The notes beneath the pieces were generated by a model. It was not told where the DNA came from. It did not search any database and saw only the letters and a list, made by a program, of their open reading frames with translations. A stretch of 41,261 nucleotides of DNA. Source: a virus. Of this stretch, positions 7,139 through 13,738 are shown piece by piece (within the stretch, counting starts at the first letter, position 1; every line of letters starts with the position of its first letter). The position numbers and the translations under genes were made by a program. The DNA lies in the IMG/VR virus record IMGVR_UViG_3300035684_000077, positions 1 through 41,261 of that record. One strand, given 5' to 3'.

Positions 7139-7188
7139 GTTCTACTTATCGGACAGCACCTCACCCTAGTGTTCTATTTCTAGGACAT
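7139..7188. promoter_or_regulatory. Two 18-bp direct-repeat operators and promoter region
   Basis: GTTCTAYTTMTMGGACAK occurs at 7139-7156 and 7171-7188, same orientation, 32 bp start to start (about three helical turns). The stretch is the most A/T-rich in the region and lies between the HTH gene (7206-7442) and the gene it precedes (7138). It is a likely binding site for that regulator. Confidence 0.65.
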
Positions 7189-7205
7189 CGTGACCGGACC
7201 GTGAC

Positions 7206-7442
7206 CTAAGCGTCGCCGGCGGCGTCCTCTGCTCGACCGACCAAGTCCCGCACTGTCATGTCGAAGGCCTTCGCGACCGCGGTGAGGTCGACGACGTCGA
7301 ACGGCCTCGTCCCTGCCAGCTTGTACGCCGCCACTGAGGGCACGACACCGATCCGTCGAGCGAACTCCCGACCGCTCCAGCCTCGCTCCTCGCGCAGCCG
7401 GTTGATCTCCGCGGCCAGGGCGGCAGCCAACTTCTCGGACAC
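7206..7442 (-). CDS. Cro/CI-type helix-turn-helix regulator
   Basis: 78 residues from GTG 7442 (MSEKLAAALAAEINRLREERGWSG...). The HTH runs about residues 10-62: helix REFARRIGV, turn, recognition region PSVAAYKLAGTRP, then VVDLTAVAKAFDMTVRDLVG, the standard XRE pattern. The size fits a Cro-like or small accessory repressor. It is transcribed toward the operon 7138-5329, with twin operators between, so it probably regulates that operon and perhaps itself. The main immunity repressor candidate is a different XRE protein at 40953. Confidence 0.8.
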   Translation of the reverse strand: MSEKLAAALAAEINRLREERGWSGREFARRIGVVPSVAAYKLAGTRPFDVVDLTAVAKAFDMTVRDLVGRAEDAAGDA

Positions 7443-7596
7443 GGCCGCAGCGTATCGACCGACATGTAAGACACCCGGATCAGCAGAGCCCGGGAGCTGA
7501 TCCCCGGGACATCGGCACCCCGCAGCACGGCCGCGGACTGGGGGGTCTGGGCGGTCCTGGACTTGAGCCCTCCCCCACCCGGCCGAAGCTCCCTTC

Positions 7597-8217
7597 ATGT
7601 CCGCACTCGAGCAGTCCGCCGGCCCAACCCCGGCCGAGGTGACCGCCGCCTTTCAGCGCGTCAGCGACAGCTTCCGGGGCAAGGCGCCCGAGCTCACCCG
7701 CGACGAGCTCCTCCAGGCCCGCACCGTCCTGGCCAGCGGCACCAAGGCATCGACGGCGTGGTTCAGCCCCGCGCTCGTCACGCGTCAAGTCGTCCGCATC
7801 GACGCCCGGCTGCACGCGCTCGACACCGGCGAGCCCCTCGTCGAACCGACCCTCTCGAGGAGCGAGAACATCAAGGGCACCCTTGCCCTGCTGGGGATGA
7901 TCGGCCTGGTGGTCGCGGTCGTGTGGTGGATCATCGCGGCCGCCACGAGCGAGGACGAGGACGACGGGCCCAGCGACGTCGGCGCCTTCTACGCGTGCCA
8001 GCACTTCGTGGAGCAGGTGCTGAAGGCGCCGTCGACCGCGGACTTCGGCCTCTTCGAGGACTCGCGGGTCGCCCCGGAGGGGGACGACCGGTACACCGTC
8101 CGCGGGCTGGTCGACGCGGAGAACAGCTTCGGCGTCCCACTCCGGTCGACCTACACCTGCGAGGTGAAGTACGCCGGCGGGAGCTGGCTGCCGGTCAGCG
8201 TCCCCACGCTGGACTGA
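7597..8217 (+). CDS. Membrane-anchored protein, possible exclusion factor
   Basis: 206 residues from ATG 7597. The first 90 residues are soluble and helical. One transmembrane helix (about 92-113, LALLGMIGLVVAVVWWIIAAA) is followed by an acidic linker (SEDEDDGPSD) and an about 85-residue beta-rich domain with two cysteines (FYACQHFVEQVLKAPSTADF..., TYTCEVKY), probably outside the membrane. That domain resembles small lipoprotein- or sensor-like domains but I cannot name it. It stands alone with its own terminator, in the region where temperate phages carry lysogen-expressed genes, so superinfection exclusion is a reasonable guess. Confidence 0.75.
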   Translation: MSALEQSAGPTPAEVTAAFQRVSDSFRGKAPELTRDELLQARTVLASGTKASTAWFSPALVTRQVVRIDARLHALDTGEPLVEPTLSRSENIKGTLALLGMIGLVVAVVWWIIAAATSEDEDDGPSDVGAFYACQHFVEQVLKAPSTADFGLFEDSRVAPEGDDRYTVRGLVDAENSFGVPLRSTYTCEVKYAGGSWLPVSVPTLD

Positions 8218-8234
8218 GCCCACCAACGACGACG

Positions 8235-8272
8235 AAGAGCCCTCGTCCTGCCAAAGCAGGACGAGGGCTCTT
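8235..8272. terminator. Terminator, 17-bp perfect stem
   Basis: Arms 8235-8251 and 8256-8272 are exact complements (AAGAGCCCTCGTCCTGC) with a 4-base loop. It follows the stop at 8217. Confidence 0.9.
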
Positions 8273-8317
8273 GCCCGGGAGCCGACCCCCGGGGAGCCGG
8301 CGCGGTAGGTGCTCAGG

Positions 8318-8392
8318 ATGGCACGGCGGTACGACGCCTTCCGCTCGGCGCGTGAGCATTGCCGGTCGGCCTCGCAGACCTGGAATGCGTGA
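8318..8392 (+). CDS. Possible 24-residue leader ORF
   Basis: ATG 8318 to TGA 8390-8392, with a weak CTCAGG upstream. Its stop overlaps the GTG of the following 45-residue frame by a GTGA, the coupling used all over this prophage. Nothing in the peptide itself is recognisable. Confidence 0.35.
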   Translation: MARRYDAFRSAREHCRSASQTWNA

Positions 8393-8526
8393 GCAGCACC
8401 GAGCCACGCTCACCCGTCCGCCGTCTCCTGTCCGCCGCCCGCCGGTGGTGGGTCCGGAACCCCGAGGCCGTCCTGGCACTCGCCGAACTCCTGCAGGAGG
8501 TGCTGCGCACCGTCTACGGGGCCTGA
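8389..8526 (+). CDS. 45-residue hypothetical protein
   Basis: GTG 8389 to TGA 8524-8526. Basic N-terminus with RRWWVRN, then an amphipathic helix (EAVLALAELLQEVLRTV). A terminator follows 9 bases after the stop, which supports a real unit. The protein could be membrane-peripheral; function unknown. Confidence 0.5.
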   Translation: MSSTEPRSPVRRLLSAARRWWVRNPEAVLALAELLQEVLRTVYGA

Positions 8527-8534
8527 ACGACCAA

Positions 8535-8574
8535 GAGCCCCGCCCGCCACCCGAGTGGGTGGCGAGCGGGGCTC
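8535..8574. terminator. Bidirectional terminator between convergent mini-genes
   Basis: GAGCCCCGC.../...GCGGGGCTC pairs over about 18 positions with one bulge and a GAG-type loop. It lies between the 45-residue frame on the plus strand and the 41-residue gene ending at 8578 on the minus strand. Confidence 0.85.
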
Positions 8575-8577
8575 GGG

Positions 8578-8703
8578 TCAGAACAGCGGCGGCAGCTGGT
8601 CGATCCCGTAGTCGACGATCAGCATGAGGATGAACCAACAGATTGCTCGCAGGCGCTGACGCGTCCGGTTCGGGGTCGGCTCAGGGTTCTGGGGCGCGGA
8701 CAT
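8578..8703 (-). CDS. 41-residue single-pass membrane protein
   Basis: From ATG 8703, with GGAGTACTC upstream giving a good ribosome site at 8 bases. A polar, basic N-terminus (about 1-18) is followed by a hydrophobic helix (AICWFILMLIVDYGIDQLPPLF). It ends beside the terminator shared with the opposing mini-gene. Probably a small membrane peptide of the accessory island. Confidence 0.6.
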   Translation of the reverse strand: MSAPQNPEPTPNRTRQRLRAICWFILMLIVDYGIDQLPPLF

Positions 8704-8802
8704 GAGTACTCCGGGTGCTCAGGTGGTGAGCGCCCGGCCCAGAGCCAGCGACGGGATCAGCAGGCCGATCCAAGAAGGAACGTACGGGACCTCAAGGACG
8801 AG

Positions 8803-8836
8803 GAGCTCCCGCCACGCCGAAGCAGGGCGGGGGCTC
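8803..8836. terminator. Terminator-like hairpin
   Basis: GAGCTCCCGCC (8803-8813) pairs with GGCGGGGGCTC (8826-8836) with one wobble and a 12-base loop. The stretch 8704-8930 holds this hairpin and no clear gene. Confidence 0.7.
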
Positions 8837-8930
8837 TTGTCCGAGAGTCACCCGGAGCGTCGGGGGTCCCCAGTGCCAGCCCACCCGCTGGTGTGACGAC
8901 CGGGCGCCCGACGCTCCTGATCATCAGCGG

Positions 8931-9188
8931 GTGGCGACCTACGAGGCGAAAACGGCCCTCCCGTACAAGCACCTGCAGCGGGCGACCGCAGGGCTGCGGG
9001 CCGAGCTCCGCGACCAGCTGCTCGCTGCGGGCGACGGCGGTCTGCTCGACTGGTCGACGTTGCAGGTGACCGGTCCTGAGCGGGTGGTCGACGAGCGTGG
9101 CCATGTCTGGTGGACGTACGAGGCCTCGGTCGAGTCCAGGAGCAGCTGGGGACCGGTCGCGTCACCCGAGTGCGGCAGCATCGGCTGA
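8931..9188 (+). CDS. Small protein adjoining the HEPN-like gene
   Basis: 85 residues from GTG 8931. Its stop (9186-9188) touches the next start (9189), so the two are a pair. The N-terminal half is helical (HLQRATAGLRAELRDQLLAAG); the second half is beta-like (WSTLQVTGPERVVDERGHVWWTYEASVES). No known domain seen. In a two-gene unit with a possible HEPN protein it might be an antitoxin or a sensor; this is inference from position only. Confidence 0.6.
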   Translation: MATYEAKTALPYKHLQRATAGLRAELRDQLLAAGDGGLLDWSTLQVTGPERVVDERGHVWWTYEASVESRSSWGPVASPECGSIG

Positions 9189-9857
9189 GTGACCTCGGAG
9201 CCCTTCGTCCCGGCCGGCCCCTACTGCCGCTACCACGCGGTGGGTCCGCCGTTGACGGGCCCGTCCACTCTGCGCGTCGGGTTCACGCTTCCGGACGGGA
9301 CGCCGGCTCATGTCGCTGAGCTGCGCGGCGCCGATGCTTGGGAGGTGGCCGATCTCCAGAGCGTCCTGGAGGACCTTCGCCGAGTAGTGGCGCTGTGCGA
9401 CCTGTGGGGTCCTGCTGCCCAGCTCGGTCCAGTCGGACAGACCGCGCTGTGGGAGGCCGCATCCGTGACCTATGGCCGGTGCTTCAAGGACGGGAAGTCC
9501 GCGCGCGGCAAGGGCAAGAGGGCGCGAGTGCCGGATGACCTGATCGAGGGCTTGCCCGCTCATCTACGCGAGGAGCACGACGTGACCTTGCGGTCGAGGG
9601 ACAAGCACATCGGTCATCGGGTCGATGCTGGTCTGGAGCCGACTCGAGTGGTCGGATTGCGGCGGCGACCGGAAGGGCCGATCGAACAGATCGCCGTCAG
9701 CCTGGCCCGTGTTGAGCGGGCTGACCTGTCGCGTCTACGCGAGCTCGCCGAGACGCTGGCTGAGGCGCTGTGGCCTGTTGTCGATGCGCGGATGGCGGCG
9801 CTGCGCGAGCGTGTGAATGGCCAGTCGACGGGGGATCGCGGCGTCGGTCCTGGGTAA
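9189..9857 (+). CDS. Possible HEPN-type protein, 222 residues
   Basis: From GTG 9189, directly after the stop of its partner. The N-terminal 45 residues are beta-like. Residues about 50-205 are helical and contain R137-DKHIG-H143. That fits the R-x4-6-H motif of HEPN ribonuclease domains, and occurs as they have it near the start of a helix after an alanine-rich helix pair (TALWEAASVTYGRCF). HEPN proteins are frequent effectors in abortive infection. The match is one motif plus helical context, so it stays tentative; it could also be an unrelated helical phage protein. A terminator follows at 9896. Confidence 0.6.
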   Translation: MTSEPFVPAGPYCRYHAVGPPLTGPSTLRVGFTLPDGTPAHVAELRGADAWEVADLQSVLEDLRRVVALCDLWGPAAQLGPVGQTALWEAASVTYGRCFKDGKSARGKGKRARVPDDLIEGLPAHLREEHDVTLRSRDKHIGHRVDAGLEPTRVVGLRRRPEGPIEQIAVSLARVERADLSRLRELAETLAEALWPVVDARMAALRERVNGQSTGDRGVGPG

Positions 9858-9895
9858 TCACCGAACCCTTTTGGGCTGGCAGGCTCGGACGACGA

Positions 9896-9934
9896 ACAGC
9901 CCCCGCCCCGCCGGGGGAGGCGGGACGGGGCTGT
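9896..9934. terminator. Terminator
   Basis: ACAGCCCCG.../...CGGGGCTGT arms of 16 bases (one mismatch) with a loop of about 7 bases. It separates the rightward pair 8931-9857 from the leftward genes ending at 10021. Confidence 0.85.
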
Positions 9935-10020
9935 GTCGCGCTGCGGGCGTTCGCCCTGAGCGGCTTCCTCAGGGCGGGTCAGGTGATGGCGGGGCGAACC
10001 TTGGCCAGCCCAGGGCGGCG

Positions 10021-10218
10021 CTAGTCGATCGTCATGCCGCCGAAGGACATCAGGCCGATCTGCAGGTTGGTCGTCCCTGCCGGGACGGTGAACGGCGGGG
10101 TCTTGAGGGTCAGTACGCCGTTGGGCACCACCGACCGGCCGGCCCCGAGCGCGCTCTGCAACACGGACAGCCCCCCGTCCTGCCGAAGCGGGGCCGGCGC
10201 GGTTGCCCGGGGAGCCAT
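10021..10218 (-). CDS. 65-residue protein coupled to Fic; possible tail-gene remnant
   Basis: ATG 10218 overlaps the TGA of the Fic gene by one base (TGATG), so translation is coupled. The second half (LTLKTPPFTVPAGTTNLQIGL, then MSFGGMTID) resembles the end of a beta-sandwich as found in carbohydrate-binding or tail-fibre domains, where the strand usually continues. It could be a broken remnant of a tail gene, or a small Fic partner. I cannot decide between these. Confidence 0.5.
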   Translation of the reverse strand: MAPRATAPAPLRQDGGLSVLQSALGAGRSVVPNGVLTLKTPPFTVPAGTTNLQIGLMSFGGMTID

Positions 10219-11432
10219 CAGCGACTGGCGTCCCCTGCATGCAGCTGGCGTGCAGTGAGGATCTCCAGGACGGCGGGGGCCTCGAACTGGCGGCCGTAGG
10301 TGCGGCCGGTTCGTTCGCGGAGGATACCGAGGCTGACGAGGCGGGCGACGGCCTTGTTGACGGTCTGGAAGCTGCTGCCCAGACGGACCGCCGTCCGCGA
10401 CACGTCGATGAAGGGGTAGGCGATGAGGGACTCGGCCAGGTCGCGGATGAGGCCGGTCGCCCCGACGTCGCGGAGGGTGTTGGCGTAGTCCTCCTGCACG
10501 CGGAGCAGGCGGTCGACGCGGACCGCGGTGTCGAGCGCAGAGAACTCGATGCCCTCGGCGAAGAACCGCACCCAGCTGTCCCAGTCCCCCGTGGCGCTGA
10601 CCTCGAAGAGGCGGTCCTGGTAGTCGCGACGGCGCTGCTCGAACCAGGGGGAGATGCTCAAGAGGGGGTCCTCAAGGGCTCCGTCCTGGATCAACTGGAG
10701 CACGACGAGGAGGCGTCCGATGCGGCCGTTGCCGTCGTTGAAGGGGTGCAGGGCCTCGAACTGGTAGTGCGCCATCGCCGCCGCGACCACCGGGTCACGG
10801 CGGGTGGCGCGTGAGCTGTTCGCCCAGTCGAGCAGATCGCGCAGCGACCGCTGCAGTTCGGATCCAGGCGGCGGCGGGACGTAGCGGGCGCTCTCAAGGC
10901 TGGCCGAGGTGGTCGCGCCGATCGCCACCTGGATGTTGCGGACGTGGCCAGCCTGGTCAGTGTCGGCGTGCGTGCCGCGGGTAAGGCGGCCCTGCATGTC
11001 CTCCACCATGGCGACGCCGAGAGGTCGCCCGTCCGCGACCTCGGCGAAGGCGTACTCCGCGGTCAACACGTAGTTGAGGACCTCGGCCAGCTCCACCGAG
11101 CGAGGCACCTCATCGCCCGCGTCAGCGGCGAGCACGTCCTCCAGCGGCGCGAAGGTCCCCTCGAGGGCCGAAGTGCTCTGCGCCTCCCGCCGTAGCGTCG
11201 GGCGCCGGAGCAAGCTGGGCTGGGGAACTTGCCGCCCAGCTTGCAGCAGGCGCCCGAGGGCATGTCCCGCGCGGCTGACGGCTCGCCAGGTCGCGCCCGA
11301 CAGCATGGGCTCGTCGCTGAGCGGGTCGGGGATGAAGGCGAAGTGGTCGTACTCACGGCCGGTGCGACCGTCGGTACCGCGGATTACCTCCAAGTGACCG
11401 ACCGGCGACGCAGCGAAGCGCTCTGTCTGCAC
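10218..11432 (-). CDS. Fic-domain protein (probable AMPylator), self-inhibited type
   Basis: 404 residues from GTG 11432, with AGGAGGG just upstream. The open frame extends 14 codons further but lacks a ribosome site. The Fic motif is complete: H229-PFNDGNGR-IGR240. Upstream, T87-SAL-E91-G92 matches the (S/T)xxxE(G/N) inhibitory helix of class II Fic proteins, which blocks the active site until released. Residues about 300-400 look like a winged-helix tail (FIDVSRTAVRLGSSFQTVNKAVARLVSLGILRE), common in this family. It would transfer AMP, or a related group, from a nucleotide to protein side chains. It is a separate leftward unit in the accessory island, with a repeat GTGAC-AA-GTGAC about 20-30 bases upstream of the start. 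Confidence 0.93.
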   Translation of the reverse strand: MQTERFAASPVGHLEVIRGTDGRTGREYDHFAFIPDPLSDEPMLSGATWRAVSRAGHALGRLLQAGRQVPQPSLLRRPTLRREAQSTSALEGTFAPLEDVLAADAGDEVPRSVELAEVLNYVLTAEYAFAEVADGRPLGVAMVEDMQGRLTRGTHADTDQAGHVRNIQVAIGATTSASLESARYVPPPPGSELQRSLRDLLDWANSSRATRRDPVVAAAMAHYQFEALHPFNDGNGRIGRLLVVLQLIQDGALEDPLLSISPWFEQRRRDYQDRLFEVSATGDWDSWVRFFAEGIEFSALDTAVRVDRLLRVQEDYANTLRDVGATGLIRDLAESLIAYPFIDVSRTAVRLGSSFQTVNKAVARLVSLGILRERTGRTYGRQFEAPAVLEILTARQLHAGDASR

Positions 11433-11583
11433 GGACCCTCCTTCTGCCAAGTCACTTGTCACGCCGACGTGCATGTTGGAGACAACTTTTCACGTTTACA
11501 CGCAGCGACGTCAATTATGACGGCGCTACTTCACGTCGGGCACCACTCTGAACGCCTTGGCGCTGAGACGTCAGAACGCCGAA

Positions 11584-11620
11584 GAGCCCCTCGCCTGCCA
11601 CCGAGGCAGGCGAGGGGCTC
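11584..11620. terminator. Terminator of the leftward late operon
   Basis: Perfect 16-bp stem (11584-11599 with 11605-11620) and 5-base loop. It lies 47 bases beyond the stop of the last lysis gene (11667) and insulates the Fic unit. Confidence 0.9.
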
Positions 11621-11666
11621 GTGGACGTCAGGACGGCAGGCACGGGCCTCCGATAGCACGTGCCGG

Positions 11667-12071
11667 TCAGTCCAGGCCGTACTCGCGGCGCAGGGCATCG
11701 ACGTCGACGGGCCTGCGGATCTCCTCGGTCACTGCGGCCGCCGGCACGGACCGGACGATCTCGGCGGTCACTGCGTCCGGCCGCGGGACGGGCGGCCTGA
11801 CGGTCCGGCGGACCAGCTCGACGTCGTCGGCGTCGCGGGGGTCGGCCACCGGCGTGACCTTGTCCCGCGCGCGCCTCGCGGTGAGCACGCTGCTCGCCGC
11901 CGCAGCGGCGGCGACGATGCCAACCTCGAGCAGCTCGGCGAGCGGCTCGGCGACGCCGTCGGGCAGCAGCCACCCGCGGCGGTCGAGCCAGCCGACCAGC
12001 AGGGCGACGGCCCAGGCGGCGGCCGCGGAGGCCTGCGCGGCGGCGAGCACCGGCTGCGGGCGGCGGCTCAC
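11667..12071 (-). CDS. Membrane protein of the lysis cassette, holin candidate
   Basis: 134 residues from GTG 12071, overlapping the previous stop by 4 bases. There are two hydrophobic segments: about 8-28 (LAAAQASAAAAWAVALLVGW) and 46-64 (ELLEVGIVAAAAAASSVL), with a short loop containing DRR. A long polar C-terminal tail of about 70 residues follows. Two helices in the last gene of the lysis block fit a class II holin, though the long tail is unusual. Confidence 0.7.
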   Translation of the reverse strand: MSRRPQPVLAAAQASAAAAWAVALLVGWLDRRGWLLPDGVAEPLAELLEVGIVAAAAAASSVLTARRARDKVTPVADPRDADDVELVRRTVRPPVPRPDAVTAEIVRSVPAAAVTEEIRRPVDVDALRREYGLD

Positions 12072-12634
12072 CGTCGTTCCCCCGTGGCCGCCGCCCGCGT
12101 CCGGGCCCTGCCATCGTGGACCGTGCGCCGCCAGTCGCGCTCGATGAGGACGTTGGCCAGGTCCCCGGGTGTGACCTCGTGCGCCGGGCGGCCGTCGTCG
12201 AACAGAGTGACGCCGGCGCGGCGGTAGGCCTCGTCGACGAGCTGGGAGCAGATCATCGAGCCGCTGCGGCGGATGCGCCGGTCCAGCCGGCCCCAGCGGA
12301 TCCCGACCCGCAGCAGCGCCAGGTGCGCGTAGGTGCTGAACCCGTAGCCCACGCCGGCGAGTGCGCGGGCGTGGGCGACGACGTCGGCGCGCTGCGCCTC
12401 GGTGAGCGGGAGGGCCCAGGAGAAGGCCAGCGGCCGGCGGGCCAGGACGTCGGCCAGCGGCGCGATCCGGGCGCCGCCGGGCATGGCCTCGAGCACGGTG
12501 CCGTCGTCGAGAACGACGAAGGCGTGGGAGAACCGGGATGCGTCACCGACGATCCACTGTCCCAGGGAGACGAGCACGCCGAGCAGCCCGCCGATGCGGG
12601 TCAGCCCGAACATGCCGGGCGTGGGCGGGTGCAC
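12068..12634 (-). CDS. Permuted papain-fold (NlpC/P60-like) peptidase or hydrolase
   Basis: 188 residues from GTG 12634, with GAGGAGG nearby. The order of catalytic parts is permuted: H37 in SHAFVVLDDGTVLEA comes first and C129 in SMICSQLVDEAYRRAG comes later, as in the YiiX/DUF830-type group of the NlpC/P60 superfamily. Hydrophobic residues near the N-terminus (RIGGLLGVLVSLGQWIVG) may mediate membrane contact. In a lysis cassette it could cut peptidoglycan peptides, but this permuted group also has lipid-directed members. It is coupled to the putative holin downstream. Confidence 0.75.
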   Translation of the reverse strand: MHPPTPGMFGLTRIGGLLGVLVSLGQWIVGDASRFSHAFVVLDDGTVLEAMPGGARIAPLADVLARRPLAFSWALPLTEAQRADVVAHARALAGVGYGFSTYAHLALLRVGIRWGRLDRRIRRSGSMICSQLVDEAYRRAGVTLFDDGRPAHEVTPGDLANVLIERDWRRTVHDGRARTRAAATGERR

Positions 12635-12644
12635 GGCGTCCTCC

Positions 12645-13010
12645 TCAGCTGAAGTGGTTGATCACGCCGAACAGCACGCCGGAGCAGGCGCCGAGGGTGG
12701 CCAGCGCGGTGGTGACCAGCCACCGGCGCGTGGTGGTCCGCTCGGCGGCCGCCTGACGCTCACGCTCGGCGCGGGTGGTTTCGGCGCGCTGCAGGGAGGC
12801 CTCCAGCGCGCCGACGTCGACGCGGAGCTCGTCGAACCGGCGGTCGGCGTCGACCCGGGACAGGTAGATGCGCGGCAGCTCGGCGAGCTCCTTACGGATG
12901 CCCTCGAACCCGCGGGACTGGTCCCGGGCGAGCTCGCGGACGCTCTCGGCGATGTAGCTGAGCACGCCGGGCGCTCCTTCCTCGGTGCGCGGCGGCGGGA
13001 CCGTGCTCAC
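12645..13010 (-). CDS. Coiled-coil protein with C-terminal membrane anchor
   Basis: 121 residues from GTG 13010, overlapping the peptidase stop (13007) by GTGA. Residues about 20-95 are a charged helix with heptad-like pattern (RFDELRVDVGALEASLQRAETTRAERER in pieces). One transmembrane helix ends the protein (WLVTTALATLGACSGVLFGVI). This resembles the small XhlA-like or holin-accessory proteins found in lysis blocks. A role in lysis timing is inferred. Confidence 0.72.
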   Translation of the reverse strand: MSTVPPPRTEEGAPGVLSYIAESVRELARDQSRGFEGIRKELAELPRIYLSRVDADRRFDELRVDVGALEASLQRAETTRAERERQAAAERTTTRRWLVTTALATLGACSGVLFGVINHFS

Positions 13011-13738
13011 GCCGTCTGCTCCGTGGCCGGTCCGGGGCCCGGGAGCCTGCCGGGCTTGCGGCCGTGGGGGATCGCGGCCTCCCCGCCGTCGGCGAGCAGC
13101 GCGGCGAGGTCGGCGGCCCGCACCCAGCCGTTGCCGCGCACGCCGTAGGACCGGCCCCAGGAGTTGCGCCACCGGTAGACCTCGCCGAACACCGGGTGGG
13201 TGGGGTAGTAGCCGGTGAGCAGCAGGCAGTGCCCGCCCACGGGGCGGCCGCCGACGCGCACCAGACCGCCGGGGCCGGTGTCGTACATGCCCTCGGTCCA
13301 GGGGACGCCGATCACGACGGGCCCGAGCTGGATGACCGCCTGCTGGACGTCGTCGACGCCGAACGCCCACCGGTAGCCGTCGTAGAGGCCCAGCTGCCGG
13401 CCGACCTGCATGCCGGCCAGCACGCTAGTGCCGGTGTAGGACTCCCCGGTCCAGTCGTCCATGCGCTGAGCAGCCCGGTACCAGGCCTGGGCGGTGGCGT
13501 CGCTGGCGCCACGCACGCGCACCGGGGACGCCGACGCCTCGGCGACGCAGGCGAACCCCACGCAGGCGCCCTCGGCGGCCTGGTCGAGCACGGGCCCGCC
13601 GCGCCACAGTCGGGACCGCGGCGGCACCGGGGTGGGGATGGTCTCGGTGACTCCGTACCGGCGGGAGCGGGGGTCGTGGCGAGGTGCCCAGTCGAAGGTG
13701 CGCCCAGCCTGCCCGGTCACTTGCCCGGTGGCGGTCAC
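13007..13738 (-). CDS. Papain-family (C1) cysteine peptidase
   Basis: 243 residues from GTG 13738, overlapping the amidase stop by GTGA. It keeps the classical order of papain enzymes: oxyanion Q53 and nucleophile C59 (LDQAAEGACVGFAC), H170 (VGGHCLLLTGY) and N192 in RNSWG, followed by the usual G-rich NGWVRAADL. No signal peptide or propeptide is visible. Papain C1 peptidases are uncommon in phage lysis cassettes. It may cleave peptide cross-links with the amidase, or act on host proteins. The reading frame continues far upstream as an antisense-like frame, but the start is fixed by the overlap. Confidence 0.85.
   Translation of the reverse strand: MTATGQVTGQAGRTFDWAPRHDPRSRRYGVTETIPTPVPPRSRLWRGGPVLDQAAEGACVGFACVAEASASPVRVRGASDATAQAWYRAAQRMDDWTGESYTGTSVLAGMQVGRQLGLYDGYRWAFGVDDVQQAVIQLGPVVIGVPWTEGMYDTGPGGLVRVGGRPVGGHCLLLTGYYPTHPVFGEVYRWRNSWGRSYGVRGNGWVRAADLAALLADGGEAAIPHGRKPGRLPGPGPATEQTA

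Noticed and set aside
8704-8800. Hydrophobic minus-strand frame (VPSWIGLLIPSLAL) next to the 41-residue gene
   Set aside because: No start codon or ribosome site could be found upstream in frame, and a hairpin interrupts it.
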